64,000 nucleotides of DNA from Sipunculus nudus. Taxonomy: Eukaryota; Annelida; Sipuncula; Golfingiida; Sipunculidae. The notes under the pieces were generated by a model that worked only from the letters and a program-made list of their open reading frames with translations, was not told the origin of the DNA and made no database searches. Below are positions 37,734-49,388 of this stretch, piece by piece. Location of the stretch: assembly GCA_026874595.1 (NCBI GenBank), contig CM049309.1, positions 51,992,079 through 52,056,078 of the forward strand, written 5' to 3'. Made by a program: the position numbers and the translations under genes. Numbering within the stretch: the stretch's first letter is position 1; each line of letters opens with the position of its first letter.

Positions 37734-37928
37734 ATAAGCCAGAGCTTTGCAAATGGCTTTTGCAACAAATGGCCTTTCTGTCTCCACATATATGCAACCT
37801 ACCGCCTTAGGTTACATGTTTTTCCTGTTTGTCAGCATTGCTGTTTATAAACACGTTGTTGATAAACAAGTTCATACAGCCTTCACAGAGGCATATCAAG
37901 AACTTTTCACAACCAGAATTACCCTTAG

Positions 37929-37974
<46 letters not shown>

Positions 37975-38058
37975 GAGGAAGCCAAAAATTACATAAATTC
38001 TTTTTCAACTGGTAGGTAAATTTGCACCTTTAATTAAAAATACTGACATATACTTGTT
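37734..38058 (+). other. duplicated unique sequence with (AT)n, no gene assigned
   Basis: Part of the inverted duplication. A frame opening near 37747 (MQMAFATNGLSVSTYMQPTA...) runs through hydrophobic residues into the (AT)19 tract. The right-arm version has indels and substitutions in it, and no homology is recognised, so I do not call a gene. Confidence 0.4.
37932..37969. repeat. (AT)19 microsatellite, left-arm allele
   Basis: Pure AT tract preceded by CTTAGATC and followed by GCACAGAGGAAGCC. The same microsatellite in the right arm (48593-48666) is about twice as long. Confidence 0.95.
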
Positions 38059-41000
38059 AGCTCAGCTGACTATAAGCCTTTGTCCGTCGGCTGTCCGTCC
38101 GTCCGTTAAACTGGCATGTTTTGAAACCGTAAGACCTAGGAATCCAAAATTTGGCATAATGTTAGATGTCCCCAAGATCTCCTACCATGCCGAAATCTGG
38201 GTCTTTGCGACTTCGTTCCTTTGAGAAATTAAGGAAAAACCTCAATTTTTTATTAAAAACCTATTTTCACACTTCAGGACTGCCTAATATCAAAACCACT
38301 CATCTGTTTTTCCTCATATTTACCATAAATATTTCTGTATATAGTTCCTATGTACATGCCAGAAATTAGGTCTGTATTATATAATTTAAAAAAGTTATGT
38401 ACCCAAACATAATGCATTCTGTAAAAAATTAGGAAAGATATTTGATCACTTAACACAAAACATGTTAAGGCTAAGGACTTTTTTTCCAGTAATATAACTT
38501 TAATTAATAAAAATTAAATTTTATACCCAAAAATTGGTACCTTAAATTTTGCCCAACTTTGACCATGGCACATTTTTTTCCCGTAACTGCTGTGGATTTA
38601 ATTTTCACAACATGTTTTTTTTTAGCATTTCATCTGTTAACACTAAAAATTTGAAACCAGTTGATCAAAAACTGTAGATTTTATTCAAGTTTTCAAGCAC
38701 CATGTCACATATTATTTACATCAAGCTAGTGTAATGCAGCTCAGCTCCCCAGCTTCAGCTCTCAGTTCCTAAAATTTGACATACAGTTAGATGTCTCCGA
38801 AATCCCATACCATGCTAAGAATTTGGTCACAAGGACTTAATTCCTTTTAGATATTAATGAAAAACTTTATTTTTCCATTAAAAACCCATTGTTACACAAG
38901 ACTGCCTAATTTCAAAACCACTGATCTGACTTTGATCATATTTAATATACATATTTTTCTATTCATTCGCTATGCACATGCAAGAAATGATGTCAGTATT
39001 GCGTAATTGTTTTAAGTTTTGGGCCCAAACATAATGCACTTTATAAAAAATCAAGAAATTGATTTACTCCCTTAACAAGACGATTGCTGAAGCTAGAGAT
39101 TTTTGGTCAGGGATGTAACATTATTTAATCAAGATTCAATTGAATACCCAAAATTAGTTCTGAATTTTTCAAATTTTGTAAGTTATTAGTATAAATATAA
39201 AATTAGTACCTTAAATTTTGCCCAACTTTGACCATGGCACGTTTATTTCCTGTGAGCACTGTTGATATAATTTTCATATCATGCATACATAAGGATTTCA
39301 GCTTTTTAGTTTAGAAAGCTGAAAGAAAATGGCCAAAAATTGTAGCTTTTATTTATGTTTTTATGAGACAATGTCAGAACCAGGCTCTCCAAACCCCCTC
39401 TTCAGTCACCTGTATGTTGACCTTATTGACCTTTCAGCAAATTATGCTTACTTGAGGGAGGCATATACTGGGGCAGCCAGGCAGCTTATGGCCAGCCACA
39501 GTTGATCAAGGTGTCCAACCCAACTTATCTAGTAGTTGTTTTGAATTTTTATTGGTTTTTAATAACAATATAAGGAAAAATTACAGAAAAAAAAATAGAA
39601 AAGGAATTTGTTAGTTGTTGAGTAACAGGAAATTAACGTGCAGTTACTGATGATGTAAGAATCTTGTATGGATGGATAGAATGTCAAGTATTCCAAATAA
39701 CACCATGCAGTCACCTATGGTATTTTTCAGTTCAATCTTTTAATGATAACAAAAATAAATCATATAATTCATTACTAATCATTAGGGATCATATGAAGGA
39801 AATTAATGATAGACAAAGATACAGTTGATAATATTAATCTAGATTCCTACTGTGTCTAGTGTGTAGATTGATGTGAAAGTAGTCCAAAGTGAATATATTA
39901 CATTTATTTTTTTAATATAAATAAAAGCCATAAAACCAGGTACTTATGATCATTATTTAAATTTGTGAATTTTGTATATTCTGGATTCTCAACATCATTG
40001 TTTGGCTAAAACTGAATAAATACAAGACATGGTGCAAATACTTTGCAAATGTATTTGAATACGAATATGAATCATTATAAAATTTCTTGCATAAGAATGG
40101 GAATTCAAGTAAAAATTAAAGTATTTGAATACCAGTGCAAATACTTTCAAAATGTATTCATGAATGCATTCATGAATATATTCTATAATATAATTTTTAT
40201 GATCATTTCAGTTTTATTTCATTAAAAAAAAAACATGATTCTCTTATTATTTTTAATAAAATTATATTTGGCACAATATTTGTTATTAAACTTTAATAAA
40301 TAGTTAAACTCTTATATTATATGTGCTGCTTATAAGTTATATGGCCAAGTCAAAATCTGTGTGACAATAGCACTCCATTTATCAATAAAATAAATGAAAT
40401 CAATCCTTTTCCTTGTCTCCAAAGATACTATCAAAATCATACATAAGCTAAACACCAACAACTCATAATAAAGCTTTTATTTATTACCACACAAAACCAG
40501 CATGTGCCTCATTTCCAAATCATATTTTTATGCCCCCGCCACAAAGTGGCCGGGGCATATAGTTTTACCTATGTCCGTCATTCCGTCCTTCCGTCCTTCG
40601 GAAATCAAACAGTTGTACGGACTTTTTTTCGCAATGCCTGCAGATATTGGCCTGATTTTCGGTGTGGGCAGATAATGACCAGTTACAGATCAAGTTCGCG
40701 TTTCGTCCCAGTTTACCTACCTTTGACCGTTTTACGGGTCCTAAACTTAGAAAATTTTATGAAAAATAGAAATTTTCATGATAAATACACATGTACAGAC
40801 TTTTTTTTGCAATGCCTGCAGATATTGGCCTGATTTTTGGTGTGTAGGCAGATAATGACCAGTTACAGATCAAGTTCGCGTTTCGTCCCAGTTGACCTAC
40901 TTTTGACCGTTTTACAGCTCCTAAACTTAGAAAATTTCATGAAAAATAGAAATTTTCATGACAAATACACATGTACGGACTTTATTTCGCAATGCCTGCA

Positions 41001-41951
41001 GATATTGGCCTGATTTTTGGTGTGTGGGCAGATAATGACCAGTTACAGATCAAGTTCGCGTTTCGTCCCAGTTTACCTACCTTTGACCGTTTTACGGGTC
41101 CTAAACTTAGAAAATTTTATGAAAAATAGAAATTTTCATGATAAATACACATGTACAGACTTTTTTTTGCAATGCCTGCAGATATTGGCCTGATTTTTGG
41201 TGTGTTGGCAGATAATGACCAGTTACAGATCAAGTTCGCGTTTCATCCCAGTTGACCTACTTTTGACCGTTTTACAGCTCCTAAACTTAGAAAATTTCAT
41301 GAAAAATAGAAATTTTCATGACAAATACACATGTACGGACTTTATTTCGCAATGCCTGCAGATATTGGCCTGATTTTTGGTGTGTGGGCAGATAATGACC
41401 AGTTACAGATCGAGTTTGCGTTTCTTACCAGTTGACCTACCTTTGACCCTTTTACAGGTCCTAAACTAAGAAAATTTTATGAAAAATAGAAATTTTCATG
41501 ACAAATACACATGTACGGACTTTATTTTGCAATGCCTGCAGATATTGGCCTGATTTTCGGTGTGTGGGCAGATATTAACCAGTTACAGATCGAGTTTGCG
41601 TTTCGTCCCAGTTGACCTACTTTTGACTGTTTTACGGCTCCTGAACAAAGAAAATTTCATGAAAAATATAAATTTTCATGACAAATACACATGTATGGGT
41701 TTTTTTTCACAATGCCTGCAGATACTGGCCTGATTTTTGGTGTGTTGCTTGATAATCACCCGTTACAGATCAAGTTTGCATTGTGCCCTTGTTGACCTAC
41801 TTTTGACTATACGACACCTCCTGAACTTAAACAATTTTTCAAAATTAAACAAATGTTTCTAATTTGCCCCAGGCGGGGGCATTCGTGTCGTTCCGACACA
41901 TCTAGTTTTATCATATATAACAGCTGAGCGCCGTGACCCATGGGTCCCTTG
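38059..41951 (+). mobile_element. HA-family element, copy D, with nested HC element
   Basis: Starts ACTTGTT|AGCTCAGCTGAC with a shortened 5' hairpin region (the CATCTGAGCT arm is missing here). It carries the two core units and the single-copy right half, and ends CAGCTGAGCGCCGTGACCCA then TGGGTCCCTTG|TT. It is interrupted at 40530-41905 by an HC element. Without that, its length is about 2.5 kb. The matching right arm of the inverted duplication reads CATACTTGTTGTAAATTAAA, uninterrupted, which defines the insertion point exactly. Confidence 0.9.
40530..41905 (+). mobile_element. HC-family Helentron-like element with 180-bp tandem core
   Basis: The 5' end T|ATGCCCCCGCCACAAAGTGG...GGGGCAT forms a 29-nt hairpin: 7 bp, one C.C mismatch, 5 bp, AAA loop. 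Near the 3' end are GGCGGGGGCA (inverse of the 5' end, 10 bp), hairpin GTGTCG-TTC-CGACAC and ATCTAG|TT. Between them are about seven units of exactly 180 bp (near 40621, 40801, 40981, 41161, 41341, 41521, 41701), each with GCAATGCCTGCAGATATTGG. No Rep-helicase is encoded. It is inserted in the T run near the 3' end of HA copy D. Tandem-repeat cores between conserved ends are known in bivalve pearl-type elements. Confidence 0.9.
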
Positions 41952-42368
41952 TTGTAAATTAAAGTAATATGTAATCTGATGGTATTTTTATTATGTTTAT
42001 CTTCCTGTAATTCAAAATCTAAATCTTTTACTTGAAGTTCTTTTACTAGTATATAGTCAATGAAGGCCTATGCATTTCTTAATGTAATTGTTTCAAAGAA
42101 CAGTTTAACTCAAATCTCCAGTGCTGCCATTTTGAAATTTTCATGTATTTTTCCTTTTTATATCATGGGCCTTCTGTTTCTTGAGGGGGCAGGTGGACTT
42201 GTAAAAGGGATGAATTGAATCAATCTGGTAAAATAAGGAGTTGTAATTTGAAAAAAAATTACATTTACAAAACAAAATGACAAAAAATGTTAATTTGGTA
42301 ATTCATCAGCTATGGGCCAGATTTTAAACAATTCTTCCATTTAGGTTGCAGCAAGAAATACAATTTTT

Positions 42369-44538
42369 AGCGAACCTGTGAGCTTATGCCCTGGTGCAGC
42401 GTCGTCTGTTGTGCGTTGTGTCGTGCGTCATCTGTACGTTAACCATAGCTATCTCAAAAATGGCAGGAGCTAGCATCACCAAATTTTTTGAAAATAAACA
42501 GTCATCTGAAAACCTCTTTCAGATTTTGTTTATTTTTTTTCTAACTGCATTTTTTGAGTTTTTATAGGGAAAAAGCTTAATAAGCTTTAAAAATCTTCTT
42601 CTCCGAAACTGTCCAGCCAAATTGTCCAATATTTTACAAAATGATCCCTGGAACAATCTTTCTCAAGTTTGTTGGAATGGTTCCAGTTTGGAGATTTTTG
42701 GCCAAGTTTTGGAGGTTGAACTTACTCATCTGTCCAAAAGCACACTAAAATTAAAATCTAAGAAACGGCTAGAGCTATCATCACCAAATTTTATACCAAT
42801 GTTTGTCACATATGTCATATCTGAAATTGAGGTATTGGTGGCGCCACCTACATTGATCTGTTTTTTTAAAGGCGAAAATGTAATTTTAGATGCTTCTAGC
42901 TTATACACTGTTTATGATGAAACTGTTAAGCTGATTGGTTTAAACTTTACGAGAATTATTCTATGGTAGGGTTCTGTCAGTTTTATAAGAATAGATTGGG
43001 TAAATGCAGCTTTATAAAAGCAGTGTAGCCAATTGAAAAAGGCTTTTTGTGTTTGAAAACAGATTTGACAACATGCTCAGTTTCAGCAGCCAAGTCAAGA
43101 GGTCACTCAGTACAACCAGGTGGGGTCCAGACATCACCATGGCAACTGACCTGGCTCTGTCTGGTGTCAAGACAATGTGTCTAGATGTCTAGACACAGCA
43201 TCTAGACTTCTAGACACAATGTCTAGATGCAGAATTCCCAGATTATTGGAAATATATCTTTCAGCTGTTTGAAAAAACTTGGTTTGCATTTTAAGTGAAT
43301 CGGGTTTATCTTCAGGTCACATGTGAAATGCTGCGCCCTCATTTTTGGTTGACCTCTGACCTTTTCTTCACTGCCCAGCATCCATTTGTACATCTGTTAC
43401 CACACATAAACCGACATATCTCGGGAACCGCTTGACTGATCAGGCTAAAAATTTTGCACAAATGTAGCCCTTTGATAGCTTTATAACATACACTAAGATT
43501 GGTAGCGCCACCTGCAACCATTTTTGCACAGCCTCCATCTGTTCATCTGCCTTGGGATAAAATCACTCATATCTCTGCATTGGTTGGACATATCCTCCTG
43601 AAATTTTGCATGTGTATACATCCTGGATATTTTTCTTGATTTTTATGACAGGTGGCGCCATCTACATTCACATTAAGACTACAGACATCCAAGCTCATAT
43701 CACTGAAACTGTCTCACCGATTGGGCCAACATTTTGCACATATATAGATCTCACATAGCTCTTTGTCATACTCAAAACTGGTGGTGCCACCTGCAAACAT
43801 TTTTGCACAGCATCCATCTGTTCATGTGCCTTGGGATAATATCACTCATATTTCAGCAATAATTTGACTTATCCACCTGAAATTTTGCAAGTTTATACAT
43901 CCTGGACAGCTTTCTCAATTTTATGACAGGTGGCGACACCTACATTCACGTTACTCTGCAGAAAACCAAGCTCATATCTCGGGAACCGTTTGACTGATTG
44001 GGTAAAAATTTTGCATGTGTATAGATCGCATAAAGTGCTTCATCATACACAAAACTGGTGGCCCAACATGCAACCATTTATGCACAGTGTCCATCTGATC
44101 ATCTGCCTTGGGATAAAACCACTCATATCTAGGCAGTGGTTTGATTTACCCACCTGAAATTTTGAAGGTTTAAACATCCTGGACAGCTTCCTTGATTTTA
44201 TGACAGATGGCACCACCTACATTCATGTTTACACTGCAGACATCCATGCTAATATACAACACACCTCACTCTATTCCCCTTGCCACTTAATCCATGTTTC
44301 ACTTCACCTGTCCCACTCTGATTTTGGCAGATACACGTAGTCGCTTGTCAACTATCCGTATTCTAGTTTTAAAACGTCTGAGTCTGAAACTTGCAGGTCC
44401 GAAATGTCCATTTTGCTGAAATCATAATGACTAAGGTAGATATGCAGGATGTAAGAGGATCAATATTGAATTTTAAAAATAAACCTCCATTCATACTCCC
44501 AAATTTTGCACAGGTTCGCATTAGGCCTGTAGGCCTTG
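42369..44538 (+). mobile_element. HD-family element, full copy
   Basis: Starts T|AGCGAACCTGTGAGCTTATG and ends GCACAGGTTCGCATTAGGCC-TGTA-GGCCTTG|TT. GCGAACCTGTG and CACAGGTTCGC are perfect 11-bp inverted partners near the two ends, and AGGCC-TGTA-GGCCT is the 3' hairpin. The 5' third is single-copy. 43330-44500 holds tandem units of about 278 bp (GCCTCCATCTGTTCATCTGC-type words near 43530, 43808 and 44085). TAGACAxxxTGTCTAGA words cluster near 43165-43230. A 115-codon frame at 42622-42969 is not conserved in the other HD copies and is not called as a gene. Confidence 0.85.
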
Positions 44539-44543
44539 TTTTT

Positions 44544-44945
44544 GAATAAATACAGGCAGTAATTATTGCAAAAACAACTTTGATGTTTTGAAACAGGCCT
44601 ATCACCATATGGATTTACCAACTAAACAAAATGATGAATTTCATGCTATTTTCAACCTTTTTCCAATTAGTTTTGATGTATTTTTGTGAATAAATGCAGA
44701 CAGTAAATATTGCAAAAACAACTTTGAAGTTTTGCAACAGGCCTAATCACCATATGGATTTACCAACTAAACAAAATGATGAATTTCAAGCTATTTTCAA
44801 CCTTTTTCCAATTAGTTTTCATGTATTTTTGTGAATAAATGCAGAGAGTAAATATTGCAAATATAACTTTGAAGTTTTGCAACAGGCCTAATCACCATAT
44901 GGATTTAACAACTAAACAAGATGATGAATTTCAAGCTGTTTATTC
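44544..44945. repeat. tandem repeat, 144-145 bp unit, 2.8 copies
   Basis: Units start at 44544, 44688 and 44833 with GAATAAAT(A/G)CAG(G/A). Each contains CACCATATGGATTTA, CCAACTAAACAAAATGATG and ATTTTCAACCTTTTTCCAAT. The array begins only five bases beyond the HD 3' end. Confidence 0.9.
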
Positions 44946-45048
44946 GTTAAGATATCATAATCCTTATATCCTGCACTTCAGAATTCAGAGGCACAAAGGG
45001 TAGTACTTTGCCCAGTTTTTTATATTTCTTTACACAAGCTCTTTAAGA

Positions 45049-45050
<2 letters not shown>

Positions 45051-45124
<74 letters not shown>
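45051..45124. repeat. compound microsatellite (AT)25(GT)12
   Basis: Uninterrupted AT tract passing directly into a GT tract. Confidence 0.97.
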
Positions 45125-46060
45125 ACTATATGTACTGTGTACTAGTATATAGGTCTTGAATAAATAGGCCAACAGCTATTTTTATGAGATGTGTATCTGT
45201 GTTACATAGTTATTAGACTTGTCGGTACCCCAGCACCACTATTTGTTCTCATGCTTGCTGATACAATACGAAGTATGATGGATTAAATATAACGAGAGCC
45301 ATTTATCAACATGTCCTTTGTATTCTTAAACCCAGGGTCAGCTTGAAGAAACACACAGCCTTTAAGGCACCAAAACCTACAAAACAGTACTATATAGACA
45401 CTGCAATATAAATACATGGTCTATCATAACACTTGTCACCCCTCTTGTGGAGGTATGTATCCTGAGAGCTGGTGAACCATAAAAGAACAAACTATGTAAA
45501 GCTGCCCCAAACAGAATGAAATGCCCACAGAATTGAGTAATTGAGTCCACTATACTCTGTTTCAAATATCCCTGTGCACCTAATTTTTTTGGCGCAATTT
45601 CTGAAAAATCTATTTCATCAGCTACTATACAGTGCAGCTTTTATCACAGGAGACAATGTGGCAATTTACATTAATTTAAATTTGTATGAAATAAATTTAT
45701 TTACATTGTGGTGCCAGGGCTGTGTTGACATGTCTAGAAAGAGCTGCAAAAACAAATCTGCCATTTTAATTGGCCATATATCTGTTTATTTCTGTTATCC
45801 AGGAAAGACATGCATGTGATCCTACAAATGAGATTCATCCAAATACCATTGTGATCTCATCTGTGTGTACCACCAAATGCATGTTGTTTAAGATTGTCTG
45901 CTTAGGTCAGTATAAATATGTTGCAATGATATGATATCTGTTAGTCAAAATGCCTTTTAAATTAATAAGAATTTTTTTTAAAAATCAAACAAGGCTGGTT
46001 TTAATTTTTTTGCCAGATTTTGTCATGGGGCCAAGAAGGGTAAGCTTTAGGGTGTTTAAA
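45125..46060. other. intergenic, nothing recognised
   Basis: No repeat boundary or coding exon could be supported. A CTCF-like word CCACAAGAGGGGTGAC is present on the minus strand near 45437-45452. Confidence 0.4.
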
Positions 46061-48078
46061 CAGGGGACCTATTGGTCACGGCGCTCAGCTGTTATATATG
46101 ATAAAAAATATGATTTAGAAATGATTAACAAATGAAGTACTATTGTCACACAGATTTTGACTTGGCCAAATAACTTATAAGCAGAACATATAATATAAGA
46201 GTTTAACTATTTATTAAAAAAAATTACAAATATGTAATATATTCATTTTGGACTAATTTCACATCAATGTACACACTAGACACAGTAGGAATCTAGATTA
46301 ATATTATCAACTGCATCTTTGTCTATCATTAATTTCCTTCATATGATCCCTAATTATTAGTAATGACTAATATGATTTACTTTTTTATCATAAAAAAATG
46401 AACTGAAAAATACTGCATGGTGTTATTTGGAATATGTGACATTCTATCCATTAATACAAGATTCTTATATCATTAGTAACTGCAAGTTAATTTCCTGTTA
46501 TTATAAACTAACAAATTCCTTTTCTATTTTTCTTTAATTTGTTATTAAAAACCAAAAAAAATTATTAATTTATTGTTTATTATTATGTTGTTGGTTAAAA
46601 CTACTAGATGAGCATGCATAATTTGCTGAAAGTTCAACAAGGTCAACATACAGGTGACTCAAGAGGTGCTACAGAGAGCCAAGGTCTGATATGGTCTCAT
46701 AAAAACATTAATAAAAACTACAATTTTTGGCCAATTTCTTTCAGCTTTTTAAACTAAAAAGCTTAAATCTTTATGTGTGCATGATATGAAAATTATATCA
46801 ACAGTGCTCACAGGAAACAAACATGCCATGGTCAAAGTTGGGCAAAATTTAAGGTACTAATTTTATATTTATACTAATAACTTATTAAATTTGAAAAATT
46901 CAGAACTAATTTTGGGTATTCAATTGAATCTTGATTAAATAATGTTACATCCCTGACGAAAAATCTCTAGCTTCAGCAATCCTCTTGTTAAGTGATCAAA
47001 TATATTTCTTGATTTTTTACAAAGTGCATTATGTTTGGGCCCATAACTTAAAACAATTACGCAATACTGACATCATTTCTGGCATGTGCATAGAGAATGT
47101 ATAGAAAAATATGTATATTATATATGATTAAAGTCTGATCAGTGGTTTTGATATTAGGCAGTCTTGAAGTGTAACAATGGGTTTTTAATGGAAAAATGAA
47201 GTTTTTCATTAATATCTCGAAGGTATTAAGTCCTAGTGACCAAATTCTTGGCATGGTAGGGGATTTTTGAGACATCTAATTGCATGCAAAATTTTAGGAA
47301 CTGAGAGCTGAATCTGGGGAGCTGAGCACTTGCAAACTGCATGACACTAGCTTGATGTAAACAATGTTACATGGTGCTTGAAAACTTGAATAAAATCTAC
47401 AGTTTTTGATCAACTGGTTTCACATTTTTGGTGTTTACAGACAAAATGCTAAAAAAAAATGCTGTGAAAATTAAATCCACAGTACTTACAGGAAAAAAAC
47501 ATGCCATGGTCAAAGCTGGGCAAAATTTAAGGTACCAATTTTTTATTTTTGTTAATATTTTAAAAAATTTAAAAGATTTTGATCTAATTTTGGATATACA
47601 ATTTAATTTTGATTAACTGGAAAAAAAGTTTATAGCTTTAACATATTTTGTGTTAAGTGATCAAATATCTTTCCTGATTTTTTTCACAATGCATTATGTT
47701 TGGGCCCATAACTTTTTAAATTTACATAATACAAACATAATTTCTGGCATGTACATAGGAACTATATAGAGGAATAATTATCGTAAATATGAGGAAAAAC
47801 AGATGAGTGGTTTTGATATTAGGCAGTGCTGAAGTGTAAAAATAGGTTTTTAATAAAAATTTGAGGTTTTTCCTTAATTTCTAAAAGGAAGGAAGTCGCA
47901 AAGACCCAGTTTTCGGCTTGGTAGGAGATCTTGGGGACATCTAACATTACGCCGAATTTTGGATTCCTAGGTCTTACGGTTTCAAAACGTGCCACATCTA
48001 AGGACGGACGGACAGACGGACGGCACGACGGACAATGGACCACGACTATAGCTCAGATGACTTATAGTCAGCTAAGCT
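46061..48078 (-). mobile_element. HA-family element, copy E (internally deleted, minus strand)
   Basis: Reverse-complement HA. The 3' end CAGGGGACCTATTGGTCACG is at 46061 and the 5' hairpin (AGTCAGCTAAGCT) is at 48078. At 2.0 kb it is about 0.6 kb shorter than copy C, with gaps near 46125 and 46225 in the right half. Both core units are retained (TTTGACCATGG words at about 46825 and 47505). The 5' end abuts the inner edge of the right arm of the inverted duplication. Confidence 0.85.
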
Positions 48079-48587
48079 AAAAATTGTATATCTTGCTGCA
48101 ACCCACTTGGCACATGAAAGAATTGTTTAAAATCTGGCCGACGTCTGATGAATTACCAAATTAACATTTTTTGTCATTTTGTTTTGAGAATGTAATTTTT
48201 TCAAATTTCAACACCTTATTTTACATGATTGTAGATTGATTCAATTCATCCTTATTACAAGTCCCTCTGCCCCCTCAACAAACAGAAGGCCCAAGATATA
48301 AAAAGGAAAAATACATGAAGAGTTCAAAATGGCAGCACTGGAGATTTGAGTTAAACTGTTCTTTGAAACAATTACATTAAGAAATGCATAGGCCTTCATT
48401 GACTATATACTAGTAAAAGAACTTCAAGTAAAAGATTTAAATTTTGAATTACAGGAAGATAAACATAGTACAAATACCATCAGATTACATATTACTTTAA
48501 TTTACAACAAGTATGTCAGTATTTTTAATTTAAGGTGCAAATTTACCTACCATTTGAAAAAGAATTTATGTAATTTTTGGCTTCCTC

Positions 48588-48669
<82 letters not shown>

Positions 48670-49271
48670 CTAAGGGTAATTCTAGTTGTGAAAAGTTCTT
48701 AATATGCCGCTGTGAAGGTTGTATGAACTTGTTTATCAACGTGTTTATAAACAGCAATGCTGACAAACAGGAAAAACATGTAACCTAAGGCGGTAGGTTG
48801 CATATATGTGGAGACAGAAAGGCCATTTGTTGCAAAAGCCATTTGCAAAGCTCTGGCTTATCTTCCTTGCCACCAGATGCCCTTGTTGAATTGGTTTTAA
48901 TCATTTTGGCAGGCCCCCAACATATTATAAACACGTTTATATAAACAAAACAAGCAGCCTGTGTGCAGTGATATTCAAATTTTCTGGCCTATTTTTAGGG
49001 ATTATCTTTAGTTTATAAAGGTCAGATAGGTGATTAGGCTCCTTTAACATGCATACTTGGTTGATCTACTGAAGACACAACAGTTTAATTTATCTTGACA
49101 TTTAATTAAGTAATGTTTTTACTTTATTTATTAGAATTTAATCCTTTAGTTTAGAATTTAAAATTTTCTACTTAAAATGTTACCTTAAACCTCCACTCAT
49201 GAAATTCCTTATACACTAACACTGATGACATCACTCTGTACCTTGTCTGATTGGTGTAGTAATTACCATAG
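48079..49271 (-). repeat. inverted duplication, right arm (lacks the left-arm insertions)
   Basis: Reverse complement of the left arm without the 0.7-kb insert, HA copy D or the HC element. In reverse complement, GACATACTTGTTGTAAATTA is the empty site of copy D, and GGTGGCAAGGAAGATAAGCC is the empty site of the 0.7-kb insert. Small substitutions, 3-bp indels and a longer (AT)n tract distinguish it from the left arm. It contains no supported gene, but transcripts from the exon at 49389-49697 would end inside its outer edge. Confidence 0.9.
48593..48666. repeat. (AT)37 microsatellite, right-arm allele
   Basis: Same locus as 37932-37969 on the other arm of the inverted duplication, expanded to about twice the length. 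Confidence 0.95.
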
Positions 49272-49272
49272 C

Positions 49273-49278
49273 TTTATT
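49273..49278 (-). promoter_or_regulatory. candidate polyadenylation signal AATAAA (minus strand)
   Basis: TTTATT on +, AATAAA on minus, about 110 bases downstream of the stop of the minus-strand exon 49389-49697. It is two bases outside the breakpoint of the inverted duplication, so the cleavage site would fall inside the duplicated arm. Confidence 0.4.
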
Positions 49279-49388
49279 ATAAACCTTTTGTCTGTTCACT
49301 GTGATATTCAGAAAGAGGGATCACCTGTCATATTATATTACTAAACTAAGGGACAGGTATATTCAGGAGTGTACATAAGTGAAAGTCC

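Larger units (their letters stand above)
36629..42368 (+). repeat. inverted duplication, left arm (expanded by insertions)
   Basis: Reads, in the opposite direction, the same sequence as 48079-49271: CTATGGTAATTACTACACC at the outer end and GCAGCAAGAAATACAATTTTT at the inner end. Collinear pieces are 36629-37027, 37734-38058 and 41952-42368. Between them are a 0.7-kb insert (37028-37724) and HA copy D (38059-41951), both absent from the right arm. Net homologous length is about 1.14 kb with only scattered differences. One arm was copied from the other, or both from a common source. Confidence 0.9.

Noticed and set aside
40526-41910. TTTTA as a 5-bp target duplication of the HC element
   Set aside because: Both junctions lie in a T run that varies among HA copies; the other families show T|T insertion with no duplication, which explains the data as well.
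42622-42969. 115-codon frame in the HD element
   Set aside because: Not preserved in the other HD copy at 2049 and has no recognisable domain.
36629-49271. Treating the inverted duplication as simply two HA copies in opposite orientation
   Set aside because: The matching sequence is the unique flank outside the HA copies, and the right arm lacks copy D.
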